Positions 20,166 through 30,043 are shown, numbered from the stretch's first letter. The stretch: 64,000 nt of DNA from Cupriavidus agavae (GCF_004217045.1 NZ_SGXM01000007.1:124001-188000), one strand, 5' to 3'. Notes: generated by a model from the letters alone, not told the origin. Numbers and translations: made by a program.

Positions 20166-21272
20166 TCATGCGACCGGTGCCTCGGTGGGAGGTTTCAATA
20201 CGGCGTGGCGCAGCGTGTCGCGCAGGTCACTGTCCGGCACGGTGGTGATGAACGCCTCGCCCAGCTTGCGCAGCAGGATGAACTTGATGCTGCCGGCCTC
20301 GGCTTTCTTGTCGACCTTCATCAGCTCGACGTATCGGTCCACGCCCAGATCCGGCGCCACCACGGGCAGCATCGCGGCCTGCGTCAGCGTGCGGATGCGC
20401 GCGCGGGTCTCGACATCGATGAAGCCCAGCCGGTGCGACAGATCGGCCGCCATCACCATGCCACAGCCCACCGCCTCGCCGTGCAGCCATTCGCCATAGC
20501 CCATGCCGGCCTCGATGGCGTGGCCGAACGTGTGGCCGAAGTTCAGGATGGCGCGCAGCCCGCCCTCGCGCTCGTCCTGGGCCACCACGGCAGCCTTGAT
20601 CTCGCACGAGCGGCGCACGGCCTCGGCCATCAGGCCGGTATCGCACGCGTTGAGCCCGGCGATGTTGTCCTCGATCCAGCCAAAATAGCCGGCATCGGCA
20701 ATCGCGCCGTGCTTGATGACCTCGGCCAGGCCCGCCGCCAGCTCGCGCGGCGGCAGCGTGCGCAGCGTGTCGATATCGGCGATCACGGCGTTCGGCTGGT
20801 GGAAGGCGCCGATCATGTTCTTGCCGAGCGGGTGGTTGATGCCGGTCTTGCCGCCCACCGACGAATCCACCTGCGACAGCAGCGTGGTCGGCATCTGCAC
20901 GAACGGCACGCCGCGCATGTAGCAGGCGGCGGCAAACCCGGTCATGTCGCCCACCACGCCACCGCCCAGCGCGATCAGCGTGGTCTTGCGGTCGGCGCCG
21001 GCCTGCAGCAGCGCGTCGAAGATCAGGTTCAGCGTCTCCCACTGCTTGAAGCGCTCGCCGTCCGGCAGCACCACGGTCCGCACGGTCTTGCCGAGCGCGG
21101 CCAGCACGGCCTCGACGCGCGCCGCGTACAGCGGCCCCACGGTTTCATTGGTGACGATGACGGCGTGCTGGCCGCGCACGTGCGGGGCCAGCAGTTCGGC
21201 GCGGTCCAGCAGGCCGCCCCCGATGTGGATCGGGTAGCTGCGCGCCCCGAGATCGACTTCCAGCGTGATCAT
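20166..21272 (-). CDS. aroB: 3-dehydroquinate synthase
   Basis: Second enzyme of the shikimate pathway, converting DAHP to 3-dehydroquinate with NAD and a divalent metal. Full length, 368 aa. Family blocks are LPDGERFKQWETLNLIFDAL, ALGGGVVGDMTGFAAACYMRG, TTLLSQVDSSVGGKTGINH, and the zinc-ligand region LNFGHTFGHAIEAGMGYGEW with LHGEAVGCGM. Its ATG overlaps the aroK stop by four bases (ATGA), so aroK-aroB are translationally coupled. Confidence 0.97.
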   Translation of the reverse strand: MITLEVDLGARSYPIHIGGGLLDRAELLAPHVRGQHAVIVTNETVGPLYAARVEAVLAALGKTVRTVVLPDGERFKQWETLNLIFDALLQAGADRKTTLIALGGGVVGDMTGFAAACYMRGVPFVQMPTTLLSQVDSSVGGKTGINHPLGKNMIGAFHQPNAVIADIDTLRTLPPRELAAGLAEVIKHGAIADAGYFGWIEDNIAGLNACDTGLMAEAVRRSCEIKAAVVAQDEREGGLRAILNFGHTFGHAIEAGMGYGEWLHGEAVGCGMVMAADLSHRLGFIDVETRARIRTLTQAAMLPVVAPDLGVDRYVELMKVDKKAEAGSIKFILLRKLGEAFITTVPDSDLRDTLRHAVLKPPTEAPVA

Positions 21273-21892
21273 GAATGGGTGTCCTGGGCCGGCTGCCCGT
21301 CCGGCTCGCCCGGCTCGTCCGATTCTGCGAGCGGAGCGGCGGGCGAAAACGTGAAGCCGGCCATTTCAAGTTGCATGAGAACCATATTAGCAAGCTGCGC
21401 CACGGTCGGCTTGCCGGTTTCGATGATGAAGTCCGCCACTTCGCGGTACAGCGGATCGCGCTCGGCGTAGAGCGCCTCCAGGCGTCCCTTGGGGTCCTCG
21501 GTCTGCAGCAGCGGGCGGTTGCGGTCATGGCGCGTGCGCAGCCACAGGTCGTGCGGGCTGGCGCGCAGGTAGACCACGGTGCCGTTGGCTTTCAGCGCCG
21601 CGCGGTTGGCCTCGCGCAGCACGGCGCCGCCGCCGGTGGCCAGCACGATGCCGCTGCGCGACGTCAGTTCGGCGATGGCCTGCGACTCGCGGTCACGGAA
21701 GCCCGCCTCCCCCTCGTGCTCGAAGATGACCGGAATCCGCACGCCGCAACGCGCTTCGAGCTCGTGGTCGGAATCGAAGAACGGATAGTCGAGGCGTCGG
21801 GCCACGGCCCGGCCCACGGTGGTCTTGCCGGCGCCCATCAGGCCAACAAAGAAAAGGTTCGGGCGATTGGCTCTCACAGGACTGTCTTGCAC
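21269..21892 (-). CDS. aroK: Shikimate kinase
   Basis: Phosphorylates shikimate at the 3-hydroxyl with ATP. The P-loop is GLMGAGKTTVG, the shikimate-binding DSDHELE and FRDRE follow, and the ATGGGAVLR loop is present. The start is uncertain: GTG codons at 21892 and 21877 both precede RANRPNLFFVGL. 21892 gives 207 aa. The frame remains open upstream to 22000 but that extension has no family character. The terminator at 22010-22045 means aroK probably has its own promoter. Confidence 0.93.
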   Translation of the reverse strand: MQDSPVRANRPNLFFVGLMGAGKTTVGRAVARRLDYPFFDSDHELEARCGVRIPVIFEHEGEAGFRDRESQAIAELTSRSGIVLATGGGAVLREANRAALKANGTVVYLRASPHDLWLRTRHDRNRPLLQTEDPKGRLEALYAERDPLYREVADFIIETGKPTVAQLANMVLMQLEMAGFTFSPAAPLAESDEPGEPDGQPAQDTHS

Positions 21893-22009
21893 GCTAAGGC
21901 TCGGGGCACGCTGCCGCCCGGGAAGGGACGCGACGTGATGCAAACGCCATTGTGCACCATTGCATGGCTCCCGTCCCGGCCCGCCGTCGATACCGCCCAC
22001 GAGGCCGCC

Positions 22010-22045
22010 AAAAGGAAAAAGGCCGCGTCGGACTGCGACGCGGCC
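22010..22045 (-). terminator. Intrinsic terminator after pilQ
   Basis: A perfect 10-bp stem, GGCCGCGTCG with CGACGCGGCC, and a 5-nt loop are followed on the minus strand by TTTTTCCTTTT. It lies 55 bp after the pilQ stop and separates the pilMNOPQ transcript from aroK-aroB. Confidence 0.85.
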
Positions 22046-22099
22046 TGCCAGTTTAATGCATCCGGGCTTCGTGCTGCACCCGGCGGGCGCCCGTGCCGG

Positions 22100-24241
22100 C
22101 TATTTCAGCGAGACGCTGTCGTTCAGGATGCGCGGCGTCAGGAACACCAGCAGTTCGGTCCGGTTGTTGACCTTGGCGTTATTCTTGAACAGGTTGCCGA
22201 GCACCGGAATATCGCCAAGCAGCGGCACCTTGTTGACGTTGGTGCTCTCGTCCTGGCTGTAGATGCCGCCGATCACCACGGTGCCGCCGTTATCCACCAG
22301 CACCTGGGTCTGCACGTGCTTGGTGTCGATGGCGAAGCCGTTGACGGTCTGGATGCCGACACTGTCCTTGTTCACGTCCACGTCCAGCAGCACGTTGCCC
22401 TCGGGCGTGATCTGCGGCGTGACCTCGAGCTTCAGGTTGGCCTTGCGGAACTGGATCGACGTGGCGCCGCTCGACGTGGCCGACTGGTACGGCAGTTCGG
22501 TACCCTGCTCGATCAGCGCCTTGATGTTGTTGGCCGTCACCACGCGCGGGCTGGAGATGATCTTGCCCTTGCCGTCGGCTTCCAGCGCCGAGATCTCCAG
22601 GTCCAGGAACCGCCCCGCACCGGCGTTGAAGATGCTGAATGCCACCGACGCCGGGTTCGTTCCGTTGATGGCCGCCGCCGGCAGGCTCACCGCCGGGGCG
22701 TTGGTCCACACGGTGTCCGCCGTGAACGGCGATGCGACGTTCTCGTAGGAATTGCCCACTGCGGAACCCGACCGGCGCGACGCGAAGCCCAGTTTCACGC
22801 CAAGGTTGCGGCTGAACGTGTCGCTGGCCTCGACGATGCGCGCCTCGATGATGACCTGGCGCACCGGGATGTCGATCTTCTGGAGGAAGCCCTGTACCTC
22901 TTCGAGCTTGCTGCCGATGTCCGACACGAACAGCTGGTTCGTGCGCGGATCAGCAGTAAGCGAACCACGCTTCGACAGCATCCGCGTCACGCCTGCTGCC
23001 GCACCGCCGGCGCCGCCCACCGGTACCGCGCCGCCACCACCAGCGCCGCCGCCAGTCGGCAGGCCCAGCAGCATGCGGCGCACGTCCTCGGCGCGCTGGT
23101 AGTTCAGCTGGAATACCTGGCTGCGGATCGGCTCAAGCTCATTGATCTGCTGCAGCGATTCGAGTTCGAGCTTCTCCTTGGTCGCCAGCTCGGCCTTGGG
23201 TGCCACCCACAGCACATTGCCATTGCGGCGCGAGGCCAGCCCCTTCGAATCGAGCACGATCTGGAGCGCCTGGTCCCACGGCACGTCCTTGAGGCGCAGT
23301 GTCAGGTTGCCCTGCACCGTGTCGCTCGTGATGATGTTCAGGTTCGTGAAGTCGGCAAAGACCTGCAGCAGCGACCGGATATCGATGTTCTGGAAGTTCA
23401 GCGACAGCCGCTCGCCGCGATACCCCTGGCCGGCGATCAGCTTGTTCGGATCTTCCTTGACCGGGCGCACCTCGACCACGAACTGGTTGTCGGTCTGGTA
23501 CGAGCTGTACTCCCAGTTGCCGCGCGGCTCGATCACCAGCCGGGCGGACCCGTTGGCGTCGTTGGCGCGCATGCCCTGCACCGGCGTGCCGAAATCGGTC
23601 ACGTCGAAGCGCCGGCGCAGGTCCGGCGGCAGCGTCGTACCCATGAAGTCGACCACCAGGTTCTGGCCCTGCTGCTGGATGTTGATGCCGGTGTCGCGCG
23701 AGGACAGGTCCACCACCACGCGCGCCGCGTTGTCGGCGCCCCGGCGGAAGTCGATGTTGCGCACCGCGGCGCGGTTCGCGGCGGCAGGCTGCAGGGCGGC
23801 CGGGGCCGGCGCGAACGTCGGCGCGGCGGCGGCCACGGACTGCGCCACGTTGTCCATCAGCACCACGAACTGGGTGCCGCGCATTTCCGTCCGATAGGTC
23901 GCCGTGCGGCTCAGGTTCAGCACCACGCGGGTGCGGTCTCCGATCTGCATCACGTTGGCGCTCTTGAGCAGCTTGCCGGCGTACTCATACTGCGCGCGGC
24001 CAGCCGCGAAACCGGTGTCGAAGAAGTCGATGGCGATCTTCGACGGGTTCTGCGTCGTGAAATCCACCGGCTTCTGCGCCAGCGGGCTCTTGAGGTCGAC
24101 CGTGAACACGGTCTGTTCGCCAACCACGTTGGCGTCCACCTGCCTGAGCTGGTTGTTCTGAGCCAATGCGGCCGGAGAGGCCAGCATCAGCGCCATGGCG
24201 GAAGCGCCCGCGAGCGTCCGGACCCAACGTGCGGTGATCAT
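22100..24241 (-). CDS. pilQ: Type IV pilus secretin PilQ
   Basis: Outer-membrane secretin (713 aa) through which the type IV pilus emerges. It has a signal peptide ending in SPAALAQ, two N-terminal AMIN domains (for example VDLKSPLAQKPVDFTT and VVVDLSSRDTGINIQQ), and N0/N1 domains with LSLNFQNIDIRSLLQVFADF. A Gly-rich loop (GGGAGGGGAVPVGGAGGA) precedes the secretin core, which has RQVIIEARIVEAS and TVVIGGIYSQDESTNVNKVP. The ATG at 24241 overlaps the pilP stop by four bases. Confidence 0.96.
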   Translation of the reverse strand: MITARWVRTLAGASAMALMLASPAALAQNNQLRQVDANVVGEQTVFTVDLKSPLAQKPVDFTTQNPSKIAIDFFDTGFAAGRAQYEYAGKLLKSANVMQIGDRTRVVLNLSRTATYRTEMRGTQFVVLMDNVAQSVAAAAPTFAPAPAALQPAAANRAAVRNIDFRRGADNAARVVVDLSSRDTGINIQQQGQNLVVDFMGTTLPPDLRRRFDVTDFGTPVQGMRANDANGSARLVIEPRGNWEYSSYQTDNQFVVEVRPVKEDPNKLIAGQGYRGERLSLNFQNIDIRSLLQVFADFTNLNIITSDTVQGNLTLRLKDVPWDQALQIVLDSKGLASRRNGNVLWVAPKAELATKEKLELESLQQINELEPIRSQVFQLNYQRAEDVRRMLLGLPTGGGAGGGGAVPVGGAGGAAAGVTRMLSKRGSLTADPRTNQLFVSDIGSKLEEVQGFLQKIDIPVRQVIIEARIVEASDTFSRNLGVKLGFASRRSGSAVGNSYENVASPFTADTVWTNAPAVSLPAAAINGTNPASVAFSIFNAGAGRFLDLEISALEADGKGKIISSPRVVTANNIKALIEQGTELPYQSATSSGATSIQFRKANLKLEVTPQITPEGNVLLDVDVNKDSVGIQTVNGFAIDTKHVQTQVLVDNGGTVVIGGIYSQDESTNVNKVPLLGDIPVLGNLFKNNAKVNNRTELLVFLTPRILNDSVSLK

Positions 24242-24780
24242 GCGGATGCCTCCAGCTTCAGGCTGGTCATTTTCTCTTTCCAATCTGAGACCCCTTCCCG
24301 AACCAATTCGCGCAACACGATCTCCTGATCGCTGATGCGGACCACCCGGCCATAGCTCTGGCCGAGATACTGACCCACCTTGACGTGGTGGATCTTGTTA
24401 TCTACGCGTACGACACCGTAGGTCTCGCCGTTCTTCTTCAGCATCCCGAGCATCTTGAAGTTCTCCAGCGGATAGTCTTCAAGCGGCTCGTGTCGCCGTC
24501 CGGCCTCCGGCGACTCGGACATCGTCTTGTTCAGTTCGCCGATCTTGGTCTGGGCGAACGGTTCGGGCGCGCTGACCCCGGCGTACTCGCGCGGCGTGTA
24601 CGGTTTCACGTCGGGCAGGGGCTGGGGCGGCGGCGCCTTGGCGGCGCGCGTCTGGTCCATCCACAGCCGCAGGCCGTCGTCCTCGCTCGCGCCACAGCCA
24701 GCCAGGGCGATCACCGCGAGCGCGGCGGCCGCCACCGTGTGCAGTGCCACCGGGGGGCGTCGGTTCAGGAGGCGGCTCAC
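24238..24780 (-). CDS. pilP: Type IV pilus lipoprotein PilP
   Basis: Inner-membrane lipoprotein (180 aa) linking the PilMNO alignment complex to the PilQ secretin. The lipobox is LAGC after a hydrophobic stretch VAAAALAVIA. The C-terminal HR-type domain has NFKMLGMLKKNGETYGVVRV and HHVKVGQYLGQSYGRVVRIS. The start codon is GTG at 24780, overlapping the pilO stop (GTGA). Confidence 0.95.
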   Translation of the reverse strand: MSRLLNRRPPVALHTVAAAALAVIALAGCGASEDDGLRLWMDQTRAAKAPPPQPLPDVKPYTPREYAGVSAPEPFAQTKIGELNKTMSESPEAGRRHEPLEDYPLENFKMLGMLKKNGETYGVVRVDNKIHHVKVGQYLGQSYGRVVRISDQEIVLRELVREGVSDWKEKMTSLKLEASA

Positions 24781-25448
24781 TTGGCACCTCCCTTCTTCCT
24801 GGCCGCCGCCTCGACGGCTGCCTTGCGCTGCGCCGCCTGCTCGTCCGGGTCCAGCGCGCGGTATGCCATCGCCACCGCTTCCATCGACAGCGTGCCGTCC
24901 TTGGCCACCGTCATGTTCAGGTTACGCATCGACACGATCCGCGACAGGGCCGCCACATCCGCATTGAACAGCGCGACTTCGTGGTAGCGGCCGGTGACCT
25001 TCAGGTTGACCGGAATCTCGGCAAAATACGGCTTGACCAGCGCCGGCTGCGGCTTGAACAGCTCGAACTGCAGCCCGCGTGCCACGCCCGCATGGTTGAC
25101 GTCGGCCAGCAGCGCATCCATTTCGGTGCTGTTCGGCAACTGGCGCTCGGCCAGCGCCACACGCTTCTCGACTTCGGCCTTCTGCAGGCGCAACGCGTCC
25201 AGATTGGCCACCTGGGCTACCTTGGTGCGGAACTGCGTCTTCAGGCTCTCGTGCTCGGCGTGCCGGCGGTCGAGCTCGGCGCTCTTGTCGCTCCAGTAGA
25301 ACTGCCAGCCGAGCAGCAGCACGATCGCCGCCGCCAGTACCGAGAACAGCACGCGCGGCGCGGTCGGCCACGTTTCGGGCTCGTTCAGGTTCAGGCCGCG
25401 GAACTGCGCGGTCAGATCCTGCAGGGAAATATCGGAATTGAGCGCCAT
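24777..25448 (-). CDS. pilO: Type IV pilus inner-membrane protein PilO
   Basis: Bitopic inner-membrane protein (223 aa) that pairs with PilN in the alignment subcomplex. A short cytoplasmic N-terminus (LTAQFRGLNLNEPETWPTAP) precedes one transmembrane helix (VLFSVLAAAIVLLLGWQFYW), a coiled coil (about residues 55-95) and a ferredoxin-like domain with GLQFELFKPQPALVKPYFAE and LKVTGRYHEVALFNADVAAL. The ATG at 25448 lies 2 bp after the pilN stop. The tail is Ala/Lys-rich. Confidence 0.95.
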   Translation of the reverse strand: MALNSDISLQDLTAQFRGLNLNEPETWPTAPRVLFSVLAAAIVLLLGWQFYWSDKSAELDRRHAEHESLKTQFRTKVAQVANLDALRLQKAEVEKRVALAERQLPNSTEMDALLADVNHAGVARGLQFELFKPQPALVKPYFAEIPVNLKVTGRYHEVALFNADVAALSRIVSMRNLNMTVAKDGTLSMEAVAMAYRALDPDEQAAQRKAAVEAAARKKGGAK

Positions 25449-25450
25449 GG

Positions 25451-26092
25451 TCAGACCTTCCCCTTCGCCGGCCGGGCGGCGGCGCCCGAGGCGCCGCCCT
25501 TCTTGTCGGCGGGCTCTTCGGGGCGGTAGGCAAAGCGCATCGAGAAGTCGAACAGCCGGCGTTGCTCCTTGAGGTTGTTCGTCATGACGATGGCCTTCGA
25601 CTCCACCAGCTCGGCGCGGGCAAGCCACTGCACCTGGTCGATGTTGCGCAGCAGTTCCGAGACGCGTTCGTTGGACTGCGCCACGCCGGACATGACAAAG
25701 CTGTCACCCGTCTGTCTGAGGCTGGTCAGATAGACGCCTTCGGGCACCTGGCGCACCAGCTCTTCGAGCAGTTGCACCGGCAGGTTGCGCTGGGCCTGCA
25801 GGCTTTCGATCGCGCGCTGGCGGTCCAGCAGCGCCTCGATATCCTTCTTGAGCGTGTTGACCTCGCGGATCTGCCCGTCCATGCGGGCGTTCTCCATGCT
25901 CAGCGTCTGGTTCAGGCGGCTGACATCGTCGATCTGCGAATCAATATAGAAACCGCCGGCCAGCACCACGAGCGCACCCGCGCCCGCTGCCCCGCCCAGC
26001 ATCGTGTAGACCTTCTTCCGCCGGGCTGCCTTGCGCGCCTCGTGATACGGCAGCAGGTTGACCGACGGAATGGTATTCGTCGTCGTGGACAT
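25451..26092 (-). CDS. pilN: Type IV pilus inner-membrane protein PilN
   Basis: Bitopic partner of PilO (213 aa). The N-terminal SVNLLPYHEARKAARRKK is the segment that binds PilM in known systems. It is followed by a transmembrane helix (GGAAGAGALVVLAGGFYI), a coiled coil with NTLKKDIEALLDRQRAIESL, and the periplasmic domain (VPEGVYLTSLRQTGDSFVMS). The C-terminus is Ala/Gly-rich. It begins 18 bp after pilM. Confidence 0.95.
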   Translation of the reverse strand: MSTTTNTIPSVNLLPYHEARKAARRKKVYTMLGGAAGAGALVVLAGGFYIDSQIDDVSRLNQTLSMENARMDGQIREVNTLKKDIEALLDRQRAIESLQAQRNLPVQLLEELVRQVPEGVYLTSLRQTGDSFVMSGVAQSNERVSELLRNIDQVQWLARAELVESKAIVMTNNLKEQRRLFDFSMRFAYRPEEPADKKGGASGAAARPAKGKV

Positions 26093-26110
26093 GCGTGTCC
26101 CCCCGGTGGG

Positions 26111-27196
26111 TTATTGCAGTCCGCGCAGCGCCAGTCCCGCACTGACGATGTACGCAGGCAGGTCACGCTGGAGATAGCGTTCGTTGACCTTGCCTGCGGT
26201 CATCATGTTGGCGAAGGGATTGGCCAGCGTGGTCGTGATCTGCGTCTGCTGCTGGATCGCCGCCTGGACGCCCAGCAGCGAGGCATGCCCGCCGGACAGC
26301 AGGATCTCGTCGACCCGGCCCAGGCTGGAACTGGCGATGAAGTTGCCGATGGCACCCTGCACCTCCATGGCCAGCGCTTCGAGCGACGGCTTGAGCAGTT
26401 GCGCGCGCCACGCCTCGGGCAGCGTGTTCTTGCGCTTCTTGATCTCGGCCTTGAGCGCGTCGAGCGTGAACATGCGCGCGGCGCTCTGCGTGAGCTGGTC
26501 GCCGTAGCTGTTCAGCGGCTGCTCGTACAGCTCCTTCCACCCCTGGTAGAAGATCGCCTTGGAGCGGCTACCGCCCAGATGCACCACCGCCACGACCGGC
26601 AAGTCCTTGCCGTCCGCCTCGGCCACGCCAAGCGGCACGCCGAGCATCTGCACGACCGAGCGCTGCACGGCGTACTCCTCGACATCCATGACCTGGGGCT
26701 TGAGCCCGGCCATTTCCGCCGCCGTGACACGCTCCTGCACGCGATCGCTGTTGGCGGCCGTGACGCGTACGCCAATGCCGCCTTCCGTCTCGCTGGGACC
26801 AATCACCGCGAAGTCGAAATTCACCGCCTGGGATGGCGGATAGAGGCGGTGCGCCTCGGATTCGACCTGCGAATAGAGTTCGTCTTCGGACAGGTTGTCC
26901 GGCAGACTGACCGTCTGGGATTCCGTCAGCATGGACGGCACGCCAAGGACCACGTCCTTGGTGCGGATGCCGGCCTTGCCGAGCGCGCGCTTGAGCGCGA
27001 TACCGACGGCCTCGATGTTGACCACGTTGCCATCGGCAACGGCGTTGCGGTCCAGCAGTTCGCTGGCGCATTTCTCCAGCCTGAAGTCGTTCTTTCCTGC
27101 CCCGACGGACAGTTCAACGACCTTGACGCTGGACGACCCAATATCTACGCCGACCGTAGTCCGGCGTAGAAGACCCGACAAGATGCCCCGTCGCAA
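26111..27196 (-). CDS. pilM: Type IV pilus assembly protein PilM (actin-like)
   Basis: Cytoplasmic actin-fold protein (361 aa) that binds the PilN N-terminus and positions the pilus machine. The nucleotide-binding phosphate-1 motif is VGVDIGSSSVKVVELS. Later blocks are YAVQRSVVQMLGVPLG and DEILLSGGHASLLGVQAAIQ. I place the start at TTG 27196 because AGGGGG lies six bases upstream and the product then matches family length. No in-frame ATG is nearby. It is first in pilMNOPQ, divergent from mrcA. Confidence 0.93.
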   Translation of the reverse strand: MRRGILSGLLRRTTVGVDIGSSSVKVVELSVGAGKNDFRLEKCASELLDRNAVADGNVVNIEAVGIALKRALGKAGIRTKDVVLGVPSMLTESQTVSLPDNLSEDELYSQVESEAHRLYPPSQAVNFDFAVIGPSETEGGIGVRVTAANSDRVQERVTAAEMAGLKPQVMDVEEYAVQRSVVQMLGVPLGVAEADGKDLPVVAVVHLGGSRSKAIFYQGWKELYEQPLNSYGDQLTQSAARMFTLDALKAEIKKRKNTLPEAWRAQLLKPSLEALAMEVQGAIGNFIASSSLGRVDEILLSGGHASLLGVQAAIQQQTQITTTLANPFANMMTAGKVNERYLQRDLPAYIVSAGLALRGLQ

Positions 27197-27646
27197 GGTT
27201 GACCCCCTGACATTTGAACTCGCCCACGGCTTGTTTGCTCTAATGGTGCGAGCCAGTTTCTTGGATGAAACGTTTGCTCTTTTATGTTCGTGGATTCTCA
27301 CTCAAACCTTGGGCGCTGGCAATGTGCCGGTTTGACCACGCATTCTTTTTCGGAAGGTCACTACGAATCCGTTGCCAAAATCTGACGGTCGGAAACATCG
27401 CCGTCGCGGTGCATCATGGACCGGCCCTGCAACGCCCCGATGGCGCCCCCGCCACCCCGCTTTCTTCCGCCCCCGGAGACCCCCGCCGCTGACCCGCGCC
27501 CCGCCTGCGATCTGCATGGTGTGACAGGCAGGCATCAACGGCATTACATCTTGTAACAGCGCAGTAGCGCCTTCCGCGCCACCGGGGCGGCGGCGCGGCG
27601 GAGCGCCGACGATATAATCCGGGCACTCTTGTCAGGTAAACCCTCT
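27197..27646. promoter_or_regulatory. 450-bp divergent pilM/mrcA control region
   Basis: No gene is seen here. Toward mrcA there is a perfect TATAAT at 27613-27618, 29 bp before the ATG, without a good -35 box, so the mrcA mRNA would have a short leader. An inverted repeat TTACA-TCT-TGTAA lies at 27544-27556. The middle is C-rich. Toward pilM, GTTTGCTCT occurs twice (about 27231-27239 and 27271-27279). No clear pilM promoter was recognised. Confidence 0.5.
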
Positions 27647-30025
27647 ATGGCCACAGCACAACAGAAGCCGTCCCTCCCCGTCCGCCGTCCGATCTGGATG
27701 CGCATCATGTTCTGGGTGCTCGGACTGCTTGTCGCCGGCATGGTGGCGGTAGGGCTGCTGGTTGGCTACGCGCTGGTCGTGGCGGCCCCGAACCTGCCGT
27801 CGCTCGACACCATCACCGATTACCGTCCCAAGATCCCGCTGCGGATCTACACCGCCGACAACGTGCTGATTGGCGAATTCGGCGAGGAGCGCCGCAACTT
27901 CGTGCCGATCAGCGAGATTCCGGACGTCATGAAGAAGGCCGTGCTCGCCATCGAGGACGACCGCTTCTACGAGCACGGCGGCGTGGACTTCGTCGGCGTG
28001 CTGCGCGCCGGGCTGGCCAACCTGCGCGGCGGGCTGTCGCAGGGCGCCTCGACCATCACGATGCAGGTGGCGCGCAACTTCTTCCTGTCCAGCGAGAAGA
28101 CCTACACGCGCAAGATCTACGAGATGCTGCTGGCGTACAAGATCGAGGCCAACCTGAGCAAGGACCAGATCCTCGAGCTGTACATGAACCAGATCTACCT
28201 GGGCCAGCGCGCCTACGGTTTTGCCAGCGCGGCGCGCGTGTATTTCGGCAAGTCGATCCGCGACGTGACGCCAGCCGAGGCCGCGATGCTGGCCGGGCTG
28301 CCCAAGGCGCCGTCGGCCTACAACCCGGTGGTGAACCCGCGCCGCGCCAAGGTGCGCCAGGAGTACATCCTGCAGCGCATGCGCGACCTCGGCTACATCA
28401 CGCCCGAGCAGTACGACACGGCCGTGCGCGAGGAACTGAAGGTACGCAGCGAGGGCAACGAGTTCTCGACCCACGCCGAGTACGTGGCCGAGATCGTGCG
28501 CCAGCTGATGTACGCGCAGTACCGTGAGGAAACCTACACGCGCGGCCTGACCGTGCACACCACGCTGAACAAGACCGACCAGGACGCCGCCTACGAGGCC
28601 GTGCGCAGCGGCATCATGACCTACGAGCGCAAGCACGGTTATCGCGGCCCGGAGGCGTTCATCGACCTGCCGTCCGATGCCGCCGAGCGCGAGCAGGCCA
28701 TCGACGACGCCCTCGTCGAGCACCCCGGCAGCGACGACCTGCGCTCGGCCGTGGTGACCAGCGTCAGCCCCAAGCAGGTCAAGGCGACGCTGCTGTCCGG
28801 CGAGGTGGCGACGATCGAGGGCACGGCGCTGCGCTTCATCTCGCCGTCGCTGTCGGCCAACGCCCAGCCCAAGGTCAAGATCCGCCCCGGCGCGATCATC
28901 CGCGTGACGCAGGACGAAAAGACCAACGCGTGGTCGGTGACCCAGCTGCCCGAGGTGGCCGCCGCGTTCATCTCGCTCGACCCCGAGGACGGCGCCATCC
29001 GTTCGATGGTGGGCGGCTTCGACTACAACCGGAACAAGTTCAACCACGTCACGCAGGCGTGGCGCCAGCCCGGTTCGAGCTTCAAGCCGTTCATCTACAC
29101 GGCGGCCCTGGAGAAAGGCTTCTCGCCGGCCACGGTGATCAACGACGCCCCGCTCACGATTGGCCCGGACACCGGCGGCCAGGTCTGGGAGCCGAAGAAC
29201 TACGACGGCAAGTTCGAAGGTCCGATGACGATGCGCCGCGCGCTGGCCAAGTCGAAGAACCTGGTCTCGGTGCGCATCCTGCGCGCCATCGGCACGCAGT
29301 ACGCGCAGGACTACATCACGCGCTTCGGGTTCGAGGCCGACAAGCACCCGGCCTACCTGCCGATGGCGCTGGGCTCGGGCAGTGTCACGCCGCTGCAGAT
29401 GGCCGGCGCGTATTCGGTCTTCGCCAACGGCGGCTACCGCGTCAATCCGTACCTGATCCAGCGCGTGGAGGATTCGCGCGGGAAGGTGATTTCCGAGACC
29501 CATGCCCAGAAGGCTGGCGGCGACGCGGTGCGCGTGCTCGACGCGCGGACCGCCTTCATCGCCGACAGCATGCTGCGCGAAGTGGTGCGCAGCGGCACGG
29601 CCAACCCGGCCAAGCAGCGCCTGGGCCGCAACGACATGGCCGGCAAGACCGGTACCACCAACGATGCGGTCGACGCCTGGTTCGCCGGCTACACGCCGAA
29701 GCTCGTGGCCATCGCCTGGATGGGCTACGACCAGCCCAAGAGCCTGGGCGTGCGCGAGACCGGCGGCGGGCTGGCCCTGCCGATCTGGGTTGGCTACATG
29801 AGCAAGGCGCTCAAGGGCGTGCCCGAGAGCCCGGAACGCCAGGCGCCGGAAGGGGTGGTCATGGCGGGCGGAGACTGGACGCTGGAGGAGAACGCGGCCG
29901 GTGCCGGCGTGGCCTCGGTGGGCCTGGGCGATCCGTGGCCGGGCAAGCCGGAGGAAAGCTCGCGTCCCATTCAGGACACCGAGCAGGAGAAGAAGAAGAT
30001 CCTGGAGATGTTCGGCGGGGCGTGA
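27647..30025 (+). CDS. mrcA: Penicillin-binding protein 1A
   Basis: Bifunctional peptidoglycan synthase (792 aa) anchored in the inner membrane by the helix at residues 20-46. The glycosyltransferase domain has the catalytic Glu in AIEDDRFYEHGG (about residue 103), then QGASTITMQVARNFFLS and PAEAAMLAGLPKAPS. The transpeptidase domain has SSFK (Ser477), SKN in ALAKSKNLVSVRIL, and KTGTTND (Lys667). The region at about residues 300-410 is the OB-like insertion of class A PBPs. The ATG at 27647 is preferred over the TTG six codons upstream. Confidence 0.96.
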   Translation: MATAQQKPSLPVRRPIWMRIMFWVLGLLVAGMVAVGLLVGYALVVAAPNLPSLDTITDYRPKIPLRIYTADNVLIGEFGEERRNFVPISEIPDVMKKAVLAIEDDRFYEHGGVDFVGVLRAGLANLRGGLSQGASTITMQVARNFFLSSEKTYTRKIYEMLLAYKIEANLSKDQILELYMNQIYLGQRAYGFASAARVYFGKSIRDVTPAEAAMLAGLPKAPSAYNPVVNPRRAKVRQEYILQRMRDLGYITPEQYDTAVREELKVRSEGNEFSTHAEYVAEIVRQLMYAQYREETYTRGLTVHTTLNKTDQDAAYEAVRSGIMTYERKHGYRGPEAFIDLPSDAAEREQAIDDALVEHPGSDDLRSAVVTSVSPKQVKATLLSGEVATIEGTALRFISPSLSANAQPKVKIRPGAIIRVTQDEKTNAWSVTQLPEVAAAFISLDPEDGAIRSMVGGFDYNRNKFNHVTQAWRQPGSSFKPFIYTAALEKGFSPATVINDAPLTIGPDTGGQVWEPKNYDGKFEGPMTMRRALAKSKNLVSVRILRAIGTQYAQDYITRFGFEADKHPAYLPMALGSGSVTPLQMAGAYSVFANGGYRVNPYLIQRVEDSRGKVISETHAQKAGGDAVRVLDARTAFIADSMLREVVRSGTANPAKQRLGRNDMAGKTGTTNDAVDAWFAGYTPKLVAIAWMGYDQPKSLGVRETGGGLALPIWVGYMSKALKGVPESPERQAPEGVVMAGGDWTLEENAAGAGVASVGLGDPWPGKPEESSRPIQDTEQEKKKILEMFGGA

Positions 30026-30043
30026 TGCGCGCTTGCGGACAAG

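Noticed and set aside
27632..29503. 623-codon minus-strand open frame opposite mrcA
   Set aside because: It is a compositional shadow of mrcA; no start signal or recognisable domain.
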